Positions 24,545 to 33,497 are shown, numbered from the stretch's first letter. The stretch: DNA of 64,000 bases from Ruegeria_C sp041537905 (GCF_041537905.1 NZ_JBGRUO010000013.1:1-64000); one strand, 5' to 3'. Numbers and translations are program-made. Notes: generated from the sequence alone by a model not told the origin.

Positions 24545-25336
24545 ATGAATGGCAGCGCGAATCTCAACATCATGATCAAGGCTGCCCGCAAGGCGGGCCG
24601 GTCGCTCGTCAAGGATTTCCGCGAGGTGGAGAACCTGCAGGTCTCGTCCAAGGCTGCGGGCGACTTCGTGTCCAAGGCCGATCTGTCCTCCGAGGCGATC
24701 ATCAAGGAAGAGTTGCGCAACGCGCGCGCCACCTATGGCTGGATCGCCGAAGAGGGCGGCGCCGAGGATGGCGAGGACCCGACGCGCCGCTGGCTGGTTG
24801 ATCCGCTGGACGGGACCACCAACTTCTTGCACGGCATGCCGCATTGGGCCGTTTCCATCGCGCTGGAACACAAGGGCCAGATCGTATCGGCGGTGGTGTT
24901 CGACCCCGCCAAGGACGAGATGTTCGTGGCCGAGAAGGGTTCGGGTGCGTGGTTGAACGAAAGCCGCATCCGGGTGTCCTCGCGCAGCCGCATGATCGAG
25001 TCGGTCTTTGCCACCGGTCTGCCTTTCGGGGCGCGCTCGGGCGATCTGCCCGAGACGTTGCAGGATCTGGCGCGCATCTTGCCGGTGACCGCAGGCGTAC
25101 GTCGCTGGGGCTCTGCCGCGCTGGATCTGGCCTATGTCGCGGCGGGCCGCTACGAGGGCTATTGGGAGCGCAGCCTGCAGCAATGGGACATCGCCGCCGG
25201 TATCCTTCTGGTACGCGAAGCGGGCGGTCTGGTCGAGGCGGTGAACCCCGAGCAGAAGCTTCTGGAAAGCGGCGATGTGCTTTGCGCCAATGAGCCGATC
25301 TTCAACCAGTTCGCCAAGGTGATCCGCAACACCTGA
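24545..25336 (+). CDS. suhB: Inositol-1-monophosphatase family protein (SuhB)
   Basis: A 263-residue Mg-dependent phosphatase. Metal-binding motifs are IAEEGG, WLVDPLDGTTNFLHGMP and WDIAAGILLVREAGG, in the classical IMPase arrangement. SuhB-like enzymes hydrolyse inositol or related phosphates, and in E. coli SuhB also acts with ribosomal antitermination complexes. AGGAG is about ten bases before ATG 24545. It is monocistronic and converges on a GFA gene five bases beyond its stop. Substrate not determined. Confidence 0.9.
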   Translation: MNGSANLNIMIKAARKAGRSLVKDFREVENLQVSSKAAGDFVSKADLSSEAIIKEELRNARATYGWIAEEGGAEDGEDPTRRWLVDPLDGTTNFLHGMPHWAVSIALEHKGQIVSAVVFDPAKDEMFVAEKGSGAWLNESRIRVSSRSRMIESVFATGLPFGARSGDLPETLQDLARILPVTAGVRRWGSAALDLAYVAAGRYEGYWERSLQQWDIAAGILLVREAGGLVEAVNPEQKLLESGDVLCANEPIFNQFAKVIRNT

Positions 25337-25341
25337 TCCGC

Positions 25342-25707
25342 CTAGCGGTCGGATGGATGGTTCACACCATCCGTCCAGGGGATGTCCCCGTGAGTGCGGG
25401 GATTGCCACCTTCGATGCAGCCCAGATTGACACCGCATTCGCGCGGGTCGGCGCGGCGGCGATGATGCGTGTAGATGCCGCAGGTCTTGCAGAAGTAATG
25501 CTTGGCGGTGTGGGTTCCCCAAGAATAGAGCGTCAGATTATCTTCGCCTTTCAGAATCTTGAGGGACGCGGTTAAAGCAGTCACTGCCGCCGCGCCCCGG
25601 CGCAGGCAAAAGGAGCAGTCGCAGCGCGTGGCTGAGGCGAGCCCTTCGGGAAACTCGGCCTCGATCTCCACGGCGCCGCAATGGCAGGTGGCTTTCAGTA
25701 CGGTCAT
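25342..25707 (-). CDS. GFA/CENP-V family zinc protein
   Basis: A 121-residue glutathione-dependent formaldehyde-activating (GFA) family member. The zinc ligands are visible: CHCGAVEIEAEF, CDCSFC and FCKTCGIYTHH. Members bind zinc; a few act on glutathione adducts but most are uncharacterised. Its ATG overlaps the rhomboid stop in ATGA. It is downstream of, and probably co-translated with, that membrane protease. A second GFA protein occurs at 44524. Role unknown. Confidence 0.8.
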   Translation of the reverse strand: MTVLKATCHCGAVEIEAEFPEGLASATRCDCSFCLRRGAAAVTALTASLKILKGEDNLTLYSWGTHTAKHYFCKTCGIYTHHRRRADPRECGVNLGCIEGGNPRTHGDIPWTDGVNHPSDR

Positions 25708-26447
25708 TTGCGAGGCACTTTCGGAATGCGGCTGGGGCTGAACGAGTATTCATGCTCGGGATGTGGCGGATGGCCGTGGGTCTTGCGCCAGAAGGCAGGC
25801 CCGCCCAGTTTCAGCCAGAGCGGAATGCTCAGCACCAGCCCGACAAAGAAACCGCCGGTATGAGCCCAATAGGCCACCCCGCCCTCATCTGGGTTCGCGC
25901 TGAGCCCGCCGATGAACTGCATCCCCAGCCAGACGCCCAGCATCACATAGGCGGGAATGGCGAAGACTCGGAAATAGATGATCAGGATCAGCAGGATATC
26001 GACGCGGGCCTTCGGAAACAGCAGCAGATAGCCGCCCATCACGCCTGCAATGGCACCGGATGCCCCCACCATCGGCACGATTGAGCCGGGCGCGCCCAGC
26101 ACATGCAGAAATGCCGCGCCAATGCCGCTGGCCAGATAGAAGATCAGGAAGCCCAGATGCCCCATCTCATCTTCCATATTGTCCCCGAATATCCAAAGGA
26201 ACAGCAGGTTTCCCGCCAGATGCAGCCAGCCGCCATGCATGAACATCGAGGTCACATAGGTATAAAGCGCCACACCATCCGAGGCGCGTGCCGGGATCAG
26301 CGCATAGTCGAAGAAGATGCGGTTGATTTGACGGGGGTCGTCCATGACGCCGACATAACTGAGGAAGAAGAGCAGATTGGCTGCCATCAGCGCATAGACG
26401 ACGTAAGGCGTGCGCCCGGACGGGTTGTGGTCGCGAATGGGTAACAT
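25704..26447 (-). CDS. Rhomboid-family intramembrane serine protease
   Basis: A 247-residue protein with six hydrophobic helices. The catalytic Ser130 is in VGASGAIAGVMGG and His196 in YWAHTGGFFVG; the oxyanion-type Asn80 is in HLAGNLLFLWIFGDNME. These are the hallmark motifs of active rhomboids, which cleave transmembrane substrates within the inner membrane. A His-rich cytoplasmic tail follows (THGHPPHPEHEYSF). Substrates are unknown. It heads a two-gene unit with the GFA gene and lies next to putA, which runs in the same direction. Confidence 0.9.
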   Translation of the reverse strand: MLPIRDHNPSGRTPYVVYALMAANLLFFLSYVGVMDDPRQINRIFFDYALIPARASDGVALYTYVTSMFMHGGWLHLAGNLLFLWIFGDNMEDEMGHLGFLIFYLASGIGAAFLHVLGAPGSIVPMVGASGAIAGVMGGYLLLFPKARVDILLILIIYFRVFAIPAYVMLGVWLGMQFIGGLSANPDEGGVAYWAHTGGFFVGLVLSIPLWLKLGGPAFWRKTHGHPPHPEHEYSFSPSRIPKVPRK

Positions 26448-26488
26448 GGCGCGACGCTGGGCTGAAACCGGCCCAGCGTCAAGGCGGG

Positions 26489-29400
26489 TTATCCGGCCCC
26501 GCCCAACAGCGCTGCGTTCCCGCCTGCCGCCGTGGTGTCAACGCAGACATGCCGCTCCCCCAGCACGCGCGCGCGGTCGGGCAGGCCGGGGATAAGCGGC
26601 AGGATCGGCCCCTCGCGTCTGGAGAGGTGCCGCTCGATGCTGCGCGCGGTCTCCGCATCGCCCCACCAAAGCACACCTGCGATGCCGTCCAGCGTTTCAA
26701 GCTGTTCGGGGGCCAGCGCTCCGGTGGCGCGGATCGCCATGCCGCCCAGATCCATCACAGCCTTTGCCTGCGCCTCGACGGCGGAGGTGCCGGGGCCGAG
26801 GCACAGAAGCGGTGCGCGCGGTATCTCGCTCAGCCGGTTCGATTCGCCGGTAGGGCCGGGCAGGGAGCGGGTTGTGACCTCACCCAGCGGGCCGGTGGGG
26901 GCAGGCGGTGTGCTCATGGGGCGGTCCCATGTTTCGGTCGTGATCTTGCGGTCGGGGGCCAGGAAACGCGCCACATAGTGCGGGCCGCCCGCCTTGGGGC
27001 CGGTGCCGGAAAGCCCCTCGCCACCAAAGGGTTGCGAGCCGACGATGGCACCGATCTGGTTGCGGTTCACATAGATATTGCCTGCATGTACGGCCTCGGT
27101 GATGTGCTGCACGCGGTCGTCGATCCGGGTGTGCAGCCCGAAAGTCAGCCCGTAGCCGGTGGCGTTGATCGCGTCGATCACCTGATCCAGTTCCGAGGCC
27201 TTGAAGCGGGCCACATGCAGGACAGGGCCAAAGATTTCGCGCTCCAGCGCGGCGATGCCGCTGATCTCGATCAGGGTGGGGGCGATGAAGATGCCCTCGG
27301 GCGGGGTGGGCAGTTCTTTCAGCACCCGTCCCTCGGCGCGGGCCCTGGCGATGTGATCGGCGATGCCCTGACGGGCCTGTGCGTCGATCACCGGGCCGCA
27401 ATCGGTTTTGATCCACCACGGATCGCCCAGGGACAGCGCATCCATCGCGCCCTGCAACATGGTCAATACGTCCTCGGCGACATCCTCTTGCAGGTAGAGG
27501 CAGCGCAGCGCCGAACAGCGCTGGCCAGCCGACTGAAACGCGCTTTCGATGATCGATTGCACGGCCTGTTCGGGCAGGGCGGTGGAATCGACGATCATTG
27601 CGTTCAGGCCGCCGGTTTCCGCGATCAGCGGGCTGCCGGGGGTCATGGTCTCGGCCATGGCGGCGCGGATTTTCAGTGCCGTGTTGGTCGAGCCGGTGAA
27701 GGCCACACCATTCACCCGCGCGTCCGAGGTCAGCGCAGCACCCACTTCCGGCCCGCCGGGCAACAGTTGCAGCACGTCGCGGGGCACACCGGCCTCGTGC
27801 ATCAGCTGCACGGCGCGATGGGCGATCAGCGGGGTCTGACCTGCGGGTTTGGCCAGAACCGCGTTGCCGGTGGCAAGCGCTGCCGAGATCTGGCCGGTGA
27901 AAATGGCCAGCGGGAAGTTCCACGGGCTGATGCAGGTGAAGGTGCCTGCCGGTCCGCCTGCGGAGATGTTGGCGGCGTAGTAGCGCAGGAAATCGACGGC
28001 CTCGCGCAGTTCGGCCACCGCGTCCTTGAGCGATTTGCCTGCCTCGCGGGCGACCAGCGCGAATAGCTCTCCGTAGTTGGCCTCATAAAGGTCGGAGGCA
28101 CGGTTCAGGATCATCTTGCGCTCTGCCGGTGCGGCATCCCATGGCTTGGCCAAGGTCAGCGCGCGCTCGATATCCTCGCCGCTGGCAGGCGCCACCGCTC
28201 CGGGGGCGTCTTGCGGCAGGGCGGGGTTGATCACCGGTTCGGGTGCCTTCGGCTGCGCCTCTCCGGCCAGCAGAGGCGCGGCGGCCCATGTGTGGGTCTT
28301 GAACGGGGTGCGGGCGGCCTCGATGGTTTCAAGTGTGGGCGCATGGGTCAGATCGAAGCCCATGGAGTTGGGGCGTTCGGGGGCAAAAAGCTCTGGCCCG
28401 GTGGGGATTGGCTGCGCCTCTGCTTGGATCAGGTCGAACGGATCGGCGGCGACCTCTTCGGGGGGGACGTCCTCATCCACGATCTGGTTCACGAAAGAGG
28501 AGTTGGCGCCATTCTCAAGCAGCCGCCGCACCAGATAGGCCAGCAGATCGCGATGCGCCCCGACGGGGGCGTAGATACGGCAATGAGTGTTTGCCTGCTC
28601 CATCACCAGCCCGTGCAGGGTCTCGCCCATCCCGTGCAGGCGCTGAAACTCATAAGGTTGCCCGTGTTGCGCCATATGCAGGATGGCGCTGACCGTATGG
28701 GCGTTATGGGTGGCGAATTGCGGATAGATGCGGTCGGTCATTCCCAGCAGTTTGCGGGCATTGGCGATGTAGGAAATGTCGGTGGCCGCTTTGTTGGTGA
28801 AGACCGGGAAGCCAGCGACACCCTCGACCTGAGCGCGCTTGATCTCGGTATCCCAATAGGCGCCCTTGACCAGCCGTACCATGATCTTGCGGTCATGGCG
28901 TTCGGCCATCTCATAAAGCGTGTCAAGCACCAGCCCGGCGCGGGGGCCATAGGCCTGCACCACGATACCGAACCCGTCCCAACCGGCCAGCGCCGGTTCG
29001 CCCATCACCGCGTCGATCACCTGCAGTGACAGCGATAGGCGGTCGGCTTCCTCAGCATCCACGTTCAAACCCATGCCCGCCGCCTTGGCCAGCAGTGCCA
29101 GCGCGCGCAGGCGGGGCACAAGCTCGTCCATCACGCGCGCCTCTTGCGCGACCTCATAGCGGGGATGCAGCGCCGAGAGCTTGACCGAGATGCCGGGATT
29201 GGCGCGGATGTCGTCATGGGTGCAGGCCTCGGCAATGGCCGTGATCGCACGGGAATAGGACAGGTGATAGCGCGCGGCATCCCCTTCGGTGCGTGCAGCC
29301 TCGCCCAGCATGTCGTAGGAATACGTATAGCCCTTGTCCTCCATGCCGCGGGCGCGATCCATGGCAGAGCGGATGGTTTCGCCCAGCACGAACTGGCGGC

Positions 29401-29890
29401 CCATCTCTTTCATCGCCTGTCCAACGGCGGTGCGGATGACCGGCTCGCCCAAGCGTTTGATCACGCTGCGCAGTGCGCCGACCGGCGATTTGCCCTCGTC
29501 CAGCACCTTGCCGGTCAGCATCAGCGCCCAGGTCGAGGCATTGACCAGCGAGGAGGAGGATTGCCCCAGATGCTTACCCCAGTCGGACGGCGCGATCTTG
29601 TCCTCGATCAGCGCGTCGATCGTGTCAGCATCGGGTACCCGCAACAGCGCCTCGGCCAGACACATCAGCGCCACGCCTTCATCTGTGGACAGCCCGTATT
29701 CGGCCAGAAATACCTCCATCATACCGGGCGCGGTGGTGGAGCGGATATCGCGCACCAACTGGGCTGCCGCTGCGCAGATCGCGCTGCGGTCGGTCGCGCT
29801 GAGCGCTGCCGTTTCAGTCAGGCTGGCCAACATGGCGGCCTGATCGGCATAGGTGAACTGGTCGATGGTGTTGCGCAGGTGCTGCGACAT
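26489..29890 (-). CDS. putA: Bifunctional proline dehydrogenase / delta-1-pyrroline-5-carboxylate dehydrogenase
   Basis: An 1133-residue PutA. The N-terminal part holds the FAD-dependent proline dehydrogenase barrel (NPGISVKLSALHPRYE, MVRLVKGAYWDTEIK, FATHNAHT); the second half is an aldehyde dehydrogenase with FTGSTNTALKI, the Glu in IAETGGLNAM and the Cys in SAGQRCSALRC. Together they oxidise proline to glutamate with channelling. There is no N-terminal ribbon-helix-helix DNA-binding domain, so it does not autoregulate. Control instead probably rests on the divergent Lrp-family gene and the twin operator between them. Confidence 0.96.
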   Translation of the reverse strand: MSQHLRNTIDQFTYADQAAMLASLTETAALSATDRSAICAAAAQLVRDIRSTTAPGMMEVFLAEYGLSTDEGVALMCLAEALLRVPDADTIDALIEDKIAPSDWGKHLGQSSSSLVNASTWALMLTGKVLDEGKSPVGALRSVIKRLGEPVIRTAVGQAMKEMGRQFVLGETIRSAMDRARGMEDKGYTYSYDMLGEAARTEGDAARYHLSYSRAITAIAEACTHDDIRANPGISVKLSALHPRYEVAQEARVMDELVPRLRALALLAKAAGMGLNVDAEEADRLSLSLQVIDAVMGEPALAGWDGFGIVVQAYGPRAGLVLDTLYEMAERHDRKIMVRLVKGAYWDTEIKRAQVEGVAGFPVFTNKAATDISYIANARKLLGMTDRIYPQFATHNAHTVSAILHMAQHGQPYEFQRLHGMGETLHGLVMEQANTHCRIYAPVGAHRDLLAYLVRRLLENGANSSFVNQIVDEDVPPEEVAADPFDLIQAEAQPIPTGPELFAPERPNSMGFDLTHAPTLETIEAARTPFKTHTWAAAPLLAGEAQPKAPEPVINPALPQDAPGAVAPASGEDIERALTLAKPWDAAPAERKMILNRASDLYEANYGELFALVAREAGKSLKDAVAELREAVDFLRYYAANISAGGPAGTFTCISPWNFPLAIFTGQISAALATGNAVLAKPAGQTPLIAHRAVQLMHEAGVPRDVLQLLPGGPEVGAALTSDARVNGVAFTGSTNTALKIRAAMAETMTPGSPLIAETGGLNAMIVDSTALPEQAVQSIIESAFQSAGQRCSALRCLYLQEDVAEDVLTMLQGAMDALSLGDPWWIKTDCGPVIDAQARQGIADHIARARAEGRVLKELPTPPEGIFIAPTLIEISGIAALEREIFGPVLHVARFKASELDQVIDAINATGYGLTFGLHTRIDDRVQHITEAVHAGNIYVNRNQIGAIVGSQPFGGEGLSGTGPKAGGPHYVARFLAPDRKITTETWDRPMSTPPAPTGPLGEVTTRSLPGPTGESNRLSEIPRAPLLCLGPGTSAVEAQAKAVMDLGGMAIRATGALAPEQLETLDGIAGVLWWGDAETARSIERHLSRREGPILPLIPGLPDRARVLGERHVCVDTTAAGGNAALLGGAG

Positions 29891-29931
29891 GATCCCTCCG
29901 GTCGTTGCGGGTAGTATATCGACGAATATGA

Positions 29932-29980
29932 AGGCGGATCGCCTGATATTGTGATATTGGTAGGCGGATCACCTGAATTA
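29932..29980. promoter_or_regulatory. Twin operator between putA and putR
   Basis: Two copies of a 13-bp near-palindrome lie exactly 30 bases apart: AGGCGGATCGCCT at 29932-29944 and AGGCGGATCACCT at 29962-29974. Each copy has arms AGGCG/CGCCT (one mismatch in the second) around GAT. Spacing of about three helical turns would put two dimers on one DNA face, as expected for Lrp/AsnC proteins. Confidence 0.65.
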
Positions 29981-29993
29981 GAGGGCAAAGATC

Positions 29994-30470
29994 ATGCAGA
30001 TAGACTTTCCCGGGATGGATCGCTTTGATCAGGCGATTCTGAAGATCGTGTCCAGCGAGGGGCGGATTTCCATTGCCGATCTGGCGCGGCGGATCGGGTT
30101 GTCGAAATCCCCGACCCAGACCCGGCTGCGACGGCTTGAGGCGGATGGGATGATCGCGGGCTACCGCGCCCTGATCGATCCGATCCGGCTGGGGCTGGAT
30201 CACGTGGCCTTTGTCGAAGTGCGTCTGAAGGACACGCGGGAAAAGGCACTGGCAGAATTCAACGCCGCGGTGCGTAAGGTGGGCGAGATCGAGCAGGCGC
30301 ATATGATCGCGTCTAATTTCGACTATCTGCTGAAGATCAGAACCCAATCCATGAGCCAGTATCGCGCTGTTCTGGCCGAGAAAATTTCGACCCTGCCGCA
30401 TGTTTCCAGCACGTCGACCTTTGTGGCGATGGAGGCGGTGAAAGAGACCGGCGTGCTGGGTCCGTTGTGA
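29994..30470 (+). CDS. putR: Lrp/AsnC-family regulator, probable PutR
   Basis: A 158-residue Lrp/AsnC protein. The helix-turn-helix is FDQAILKIVSSEGRISIADLARRIGLSKSPTQTRLRRLEADGMI, followed by the RAM effector-binding domain (FVEVRLKDT...MIASNFDYLLKIRTQSM). Divergent placement beside putA is the pattern of alphaproteobacterial PutR, which activates putA with proline as inducer. The gap contains two repeated near-palindromes. The name is inferred from context; a general Lrp role is less likely given this position. Confidence 0.85.
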   Translation: MQIDFPGMDRFDQAILKIVSSEGRISIADLARRIGLSKSPTQTRLRRLEADGMIAGYRALIDPIRLGLDHVAFVEVRLKDTREKALAEFNAAVRKVGEIEQAHMIASNFDYLLKIRTQSMSQYRAVLAEKISTLPHVSSTSTFVAMEAVKETGVLGPL

Positions 30471-30512
30471 CGCGGGGCTTGACGCAAAACCAATCTGCGC
30501 CAAGCTTGGACT

Positions 30513-31079
30513 ATGCGACACCTTGCTGCTTTCATGCTGTCCTGTCTCGCTGCGACCTCAAGTGCCGTGGCCGAGACCTGTCCGATGGCACCCGATCATT
30601 CTGCCAGGTTGGACGCGCTGATTGTTGAGATCCAGCGCGCCCCGACCGAGGCGCAGGCGCGGCAGATTTCGAACCAGATGTGGGAATTCTGGGCCGATGC
30701 ACCCAATGAGCAATCGCAGGCCATTCTGGATCGCGGCATGTCGAAACGCGCGGCCTGGGACCTGCTGGGTGCGCTGGAGGATTTCAACCGGCTGGTCGCC
30801 TATTGCCCGGACTATGCCGAAGGCTACAACCAGCGGGCTTTCGTCAACTTCCTGCGCCAGGATTTTGCGATGGCGCTTGTTGATCTGGACCGGGCGCTGA
30901 CACTGTCGCCCCGTCATGTGGCCGCGATGAGCGGTAAGGCCCTGTCGCTGATGGCGCTGGGCCGGACCGATGAGGCCAGCCTGATTCTGGATGAAGCGCT
31001 TGAGCTCAACCCATGGCTGCCAGAGCGCAACCTGGCCGCGCCGGGAGGACCGTTGGAACGCAAGGGGCAGGACATCTGA
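30513..31079 (+). CDS. Exported TPR-repeat protein
   Basis: A 188-residue protein with a Sec signal (MRHLAAFMLSCLAATSSAVA, cut before ETC). Then come helix pairs of the TPR type, clearest in DYAEGYNQRAFVNFLRQDFAMALVDLDRALTLSPRHVAAMSGKALSLMALGRTDEASLILDEALELNPW. TPR proteins mediate protein contacts in the periplasm. It follows putR by 43 bases on the same strand and may be read through from it, though no functional tie is evident. It is the last ordinary gene before the tRNA-Leu mobile-element locus. Confidence 0.75.
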   Translation: MRHLAAFMLSCLAATSSAVAETCPMAPDHSARLDALIVEIQRAPTEAQARQISNQMWEFWADAPNEQSQAILDRGMSKRAAWDLLGALEDFNRLVAYCPDYAEGYNQRAFVNFLRQDFAMALVDLDRALTLSPRHVAAMSGKALSLMALGRTDEASLILDEALELNPWLPERNLAAPGGPLERKGQDI

Positions 31080-31137
31080 AAAGAGCCGCTTTATCACATT
31101 GAGATCGCTTCTGTTCCGGTTTACGGCATCAGAAGGT

Positions 31138-31177
31138 GCCCGCGTGGTGGAATGGTAGACACAGGAGACTTAAAATC
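31138..31177 (+). pseudogene. 5' half of a tRNA-Leu(TAA) gene
   Basis: Forty bases identical to the first forty of the intact tRNA-Leu at 31265, ending within the anticodon stem-loop at ACTTAAAATC, after which the sequence diverges. It is not functional alone. Together with the 3' half at 33585-33640, which starts with the same ten bases, it would make one full 86-base tRNA. This is what insertion of an element at the anticodon loop would leave. Confidence 0.85.
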
Positions 31178-31264
31178 CCTCGCTTCCGCCTGCAAAGCGC
31201 ATTGTTTTCATGGCCTTGTGGCCTTACTGAGTTTTCGAGGCCCGAAATAGGCCCGACACGCTAA

Positions 31265-31350
31265 GCCCGCGTGGTGGAATGGTAGACACAGGAGACTTAA
31301 AATCTCCAGGCGGAAACGCCGTGCCGGTTCGAGTCCGGCCGCGGGTACCA
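31265..31350 (+). tRNA. tRNA-Leu (anticodon TAA)
   Basis: An 86-base tRNA with encoded CCA. Acceptor GCCCGCG pairs with CGCGGGT, the D-arm contains GGAATGGTAGAC, and the anticodon stem GGAGA/TCTCC encloses CTTAAAA, with TAA at 31298-31300. A long variable arm (AGGCGGAAACGCC) fits class II tRNA-Leu, and GGTTCGAGTCC forms the T-arm. It reads UUA and, by wobble, UUG codons. It is flanked by broken copies of itself, so it may be partly or wholly element-borne. Confidence 0.97.
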
Positions 31351-31497
31351 AATCTCACTTTTGTCGGCCTAGCGGGTTTGAAATCTGGTTCGTAGGGATT
31401 TTGCACCTTGGTTTCGCAGCTACAAAGTGTGTCGACAGTAGACCTTTATTACATCTGCCAAATGGTGGACGGCGTTACGCGGGAACCGGGAGCGTAC

Positions 31498-31974
31498 TTA
31501 CGAAACGTTGAGGACATTTTCGGTGATATGGCCTCGTCCAGTCTGGTCAGGCCGTATCCTCAGGCCGATGAGGCGGACAGCGATCCTCGGGTCCACGTTG
31601 GAGCAGTCGAACCGCATCACCGGCTCGAAGTCCTCGTCCAGCTCCGCCTCGCCAGTTTCGGGGTCGACGGCAGGGACCCAGCGGCCGGTGCCCATGTGGA
31701 GCGCCGTGGCGATCACCCTCTGCGTCAGCGTCTCCTCGAAGGTGTCGATCGCCTCGTCCCACCGAGCCGCGAAGTCGGGGTCACGCCGCCGACGCTCGTA
31801 GAGGGAGCGCCGCGCCATTCCGGATACGTTCGCCGCATAGGTGACCTGGCCGAACTCGGACAGTGCCGACAGGAACCGCTCGTCCACGTCCGAAGGTATG
31901 TCGGAACGGGTTCGGTACCGGCTCGGCGCGTCGGCCTTTGCGGCTGGCCTGATCTGTATAGCTGCATTCCCCAT
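31498..31974 (-). CDS. Phage terminase small subunit-like protein
   Basis: A 158-residue protein. The segment DERFLSALSEFGQVTYAANVSGMARRSLYERRRRDPDFAARWDEAI is a helix-turn-helix of the kind found in small terminase subunits and related phage HTH proteins. ETLTQRVIATALHMGTGRWVP follows, then an acidic stretch ending in ITENVLNVS. No large terminase follows. In satellites a lone TerS redirects packaging into satellite capsids. It lies at the tRNA end of the element, 147 bases from the intact tRNA. The call is by pattern only; a generic phage HTH protein is the alternative. Confidence 0.6.
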   Translation of the reverse strand: MGNAAIQIRPAAKADAPSRYRTRSDIPSDVDERFLSALSEFGQVTYAANVSGMARRSLYERRRRDPDFAARWDEAIDTFEETLTQRVIATALHMGTGRWVPAVDPETGEAELDEDFEPVMRFDCSNVDPRIAVRLIGLRIRPDQTGRGHITENVLNVS

Positions 31975-32491
31975 AGTTCACCTGCGTCGGGCCCACGGCA
32001 GGGCCTGGAATTCGGCCACATGCAGGGCCTTGTTTCGGTTGGGCTTTTCGGAGCCCCAGACGGGACGAGGGATCCAGTGTCCTTAGTCCATAGGCGAAAA
32101 AAAAATTTGTCGGATCGCCTCATCCGTCTCGAACAGATATGCTAGGTGTGTCGGGGCGACGATGCCAGCGTTGCTTACGAGATGAGAAGTACTTCCCAAA
32201 CCAATTGCGCTATCCTTTCCGCCTTTGTGACGCTAAGTGACACTGTCACATGACGCATAAGGCTTTGTTTTTGTTCGTTCATGTACTGTCTTTTTGGGCG
32301 TCATTTGACAGTTTGGAAATAAGAACAGCCATATACCGATCTCTTCAATCGGAAAGTGCGAACGTGCACCCAAACCGTTCGCAAGCGCATTTTGGTCTAG
32401 TTTCATTTGGCACCTGGGAGTGATTTTTTGCGCATTAACATCAACAACATAGGTGTAATTTGACGCGTAACACCGTCAGGTGACGCTTAGT
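31975..32491. other. AT-richer spacer with TGACGC repeats, possible replication origin
   Basis: No credible gene lies in these 517 bases. Five TGACGC boxes occur: 32228-32233, 32251-32256, 32298-32303 (inverted), 32461-32466 and 32481-32486. Between the first two is a perfect palindrome GTGACA-C-TGTCAC (32237-32249). AT-rich runs lie between the clusters. The position is directly behind the 3' end of the primase remnant, where satellite and P4-type elements often keep the origin iterons that their primase-helicase recognises. Operator sites for a lost repressor are an alternative. Confidence 0.4.
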
Positions 32492-33181
32492 CTAGTCGTC
32501 GAAATCCTCCGTAGCAGTCACGGTTCTGACGCCAACTAGGCAGTAGGTTGGCTTTCCTGCTTTGCCCACGCGTGACTTCAGGCGTCGCTGTCTGTACTTT
32601 ACCTTGGGGAGCGCTGCGCTCAGGTCGGAGGCAAGATCGGTCTGATTGCGAACCTCACCGCCAGATAGTCCTTCGCTGAATACCCAGTCCCGATACGCCG
32701 AGTAGACCTCGCGCATGGCGACAGCATCAACCTGGTTCCCGGTGACCTCAAGTCTGGCACAAGCAAAGCGGAGCGCGGGCGATTGGCTCATCTGCGAGGA
32801 AGCTGCCTCGATACGACCCGCTTCGCCGATAGTGAATTTGAGCCCATTCGAACGTAGGCGCTCCAACCCCGCTAGGGCCCAGTTTGCGATGCCAGGCATT
32901 TCGTCGATGAGCTTCCGCCCAAGGTCGTGATCTTCCCTGCCCAAGAACGATTGATCGAAGCGGACGATCAGATTTCTTGCTGCCAGCGCTCCACTTTCAT
33001 CAATGAATTTCGGAAGTTTGTTTGCAACCACCATGAGCTTCGTCGGCAATGTGACTTGGACGACGGCTCTGTGTTTGCGGTTGACGTCGACTTCGTCGCC
33101 ACCGGTCACCATCTTGATGCGCTCCAGCGCAAGTGTGCGTCCTGATCCAGCAACGTCGTGGGCGTCGGGGATCATCACCAC
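32492..33181 (-). pseudogene. P4-type phage/plasmid primase-helicase, C-terminal remnant
   Basis: The frame encodes the end of a D5/P4-type primase-helicase: VVMIPDAHDVAGSGRTLALERIK, GGDEVDVNRKHRAVVQVTLPTKLMVVANKLPKF, then NLIVRFDQSFLGREDHDLGRKLIDEMPGIANWALAGLERL and a winged-helix-like tail. The primase and Walker A parts are missing. Its 5' end runs directly into the integrase fragment in another frame, so an internal deletion removed everything between. The C-terminal stop (TAG at 32492) is intact. It is not expected to be active. Confidence 0.75.
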
Positions 33182-33431
33182 GTCGCAATGCCAGCCGGAG
33201 CTCCGCCGAGCGCTCCCTGGCGCTGCGCAGTGACACCTCGTCCGTCCTGCCTATCACGACGGACACGTACCGGTCGGTGCCGTCGTTTATGCGACCGACG
33301 TGCTTGTAGGAGATGCCTCGCTTGCCCACCACGAGCCGGAGGCCCTTCGCCTCGCTGTCGTAGATCTGAGCGCCTGGCGGGTGATCTTCGGCGAGCCGCG
33401 ATACCGTGGCCTGTGTGAGTTTCGTCGTCAT
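33168..33431 (-). pseudogene. Tyrosine integrase, N-terminal remnant
   Basis: From ATG 33431 about 88 residues read as the arm-binding N-terminal domain of a phage or island tyrosine recombinase: TTKLTQATVSRLAE, IYDSEAKGLRLVVGKRG, YVSVVIGRTDEVSLRSARERSAELRLALRRGDDP. After GDDP the frame enters primase sequence read out of frame and becomes meaningless. Core-binding and catalytic (R-H-R-Y) domains are gone. The gene starts 154 bases from the right tRNA half, the usual position for an integrase next to its att site. Confidence 0.75.
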
Positions 33432-33497
33432 TTCAAGTCGCCTCCGTAGGCCATGTTTCAGGCCATATTTTGGGTAGGTCCTGACAGGTCTCAGGAC

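Noticed and set aside
25351..25376. 11-bp hairpin between suhB and the GFA gene
   Set aside because: It lies within the GFA coding end and has no T-run on either side, so it was not called a terminator.
31224..31406. Short open frame opposite the tRNA-Leu
   Set aside because: It covers the tRNA gene and has the Arg/Thr-rich look of translated antisense tRNA; not a gene.
31408..32145. 245-codon open frame on the plus strand
   Set aside because: Antisense to the terminase-small-subunit-like gene and without any domain.
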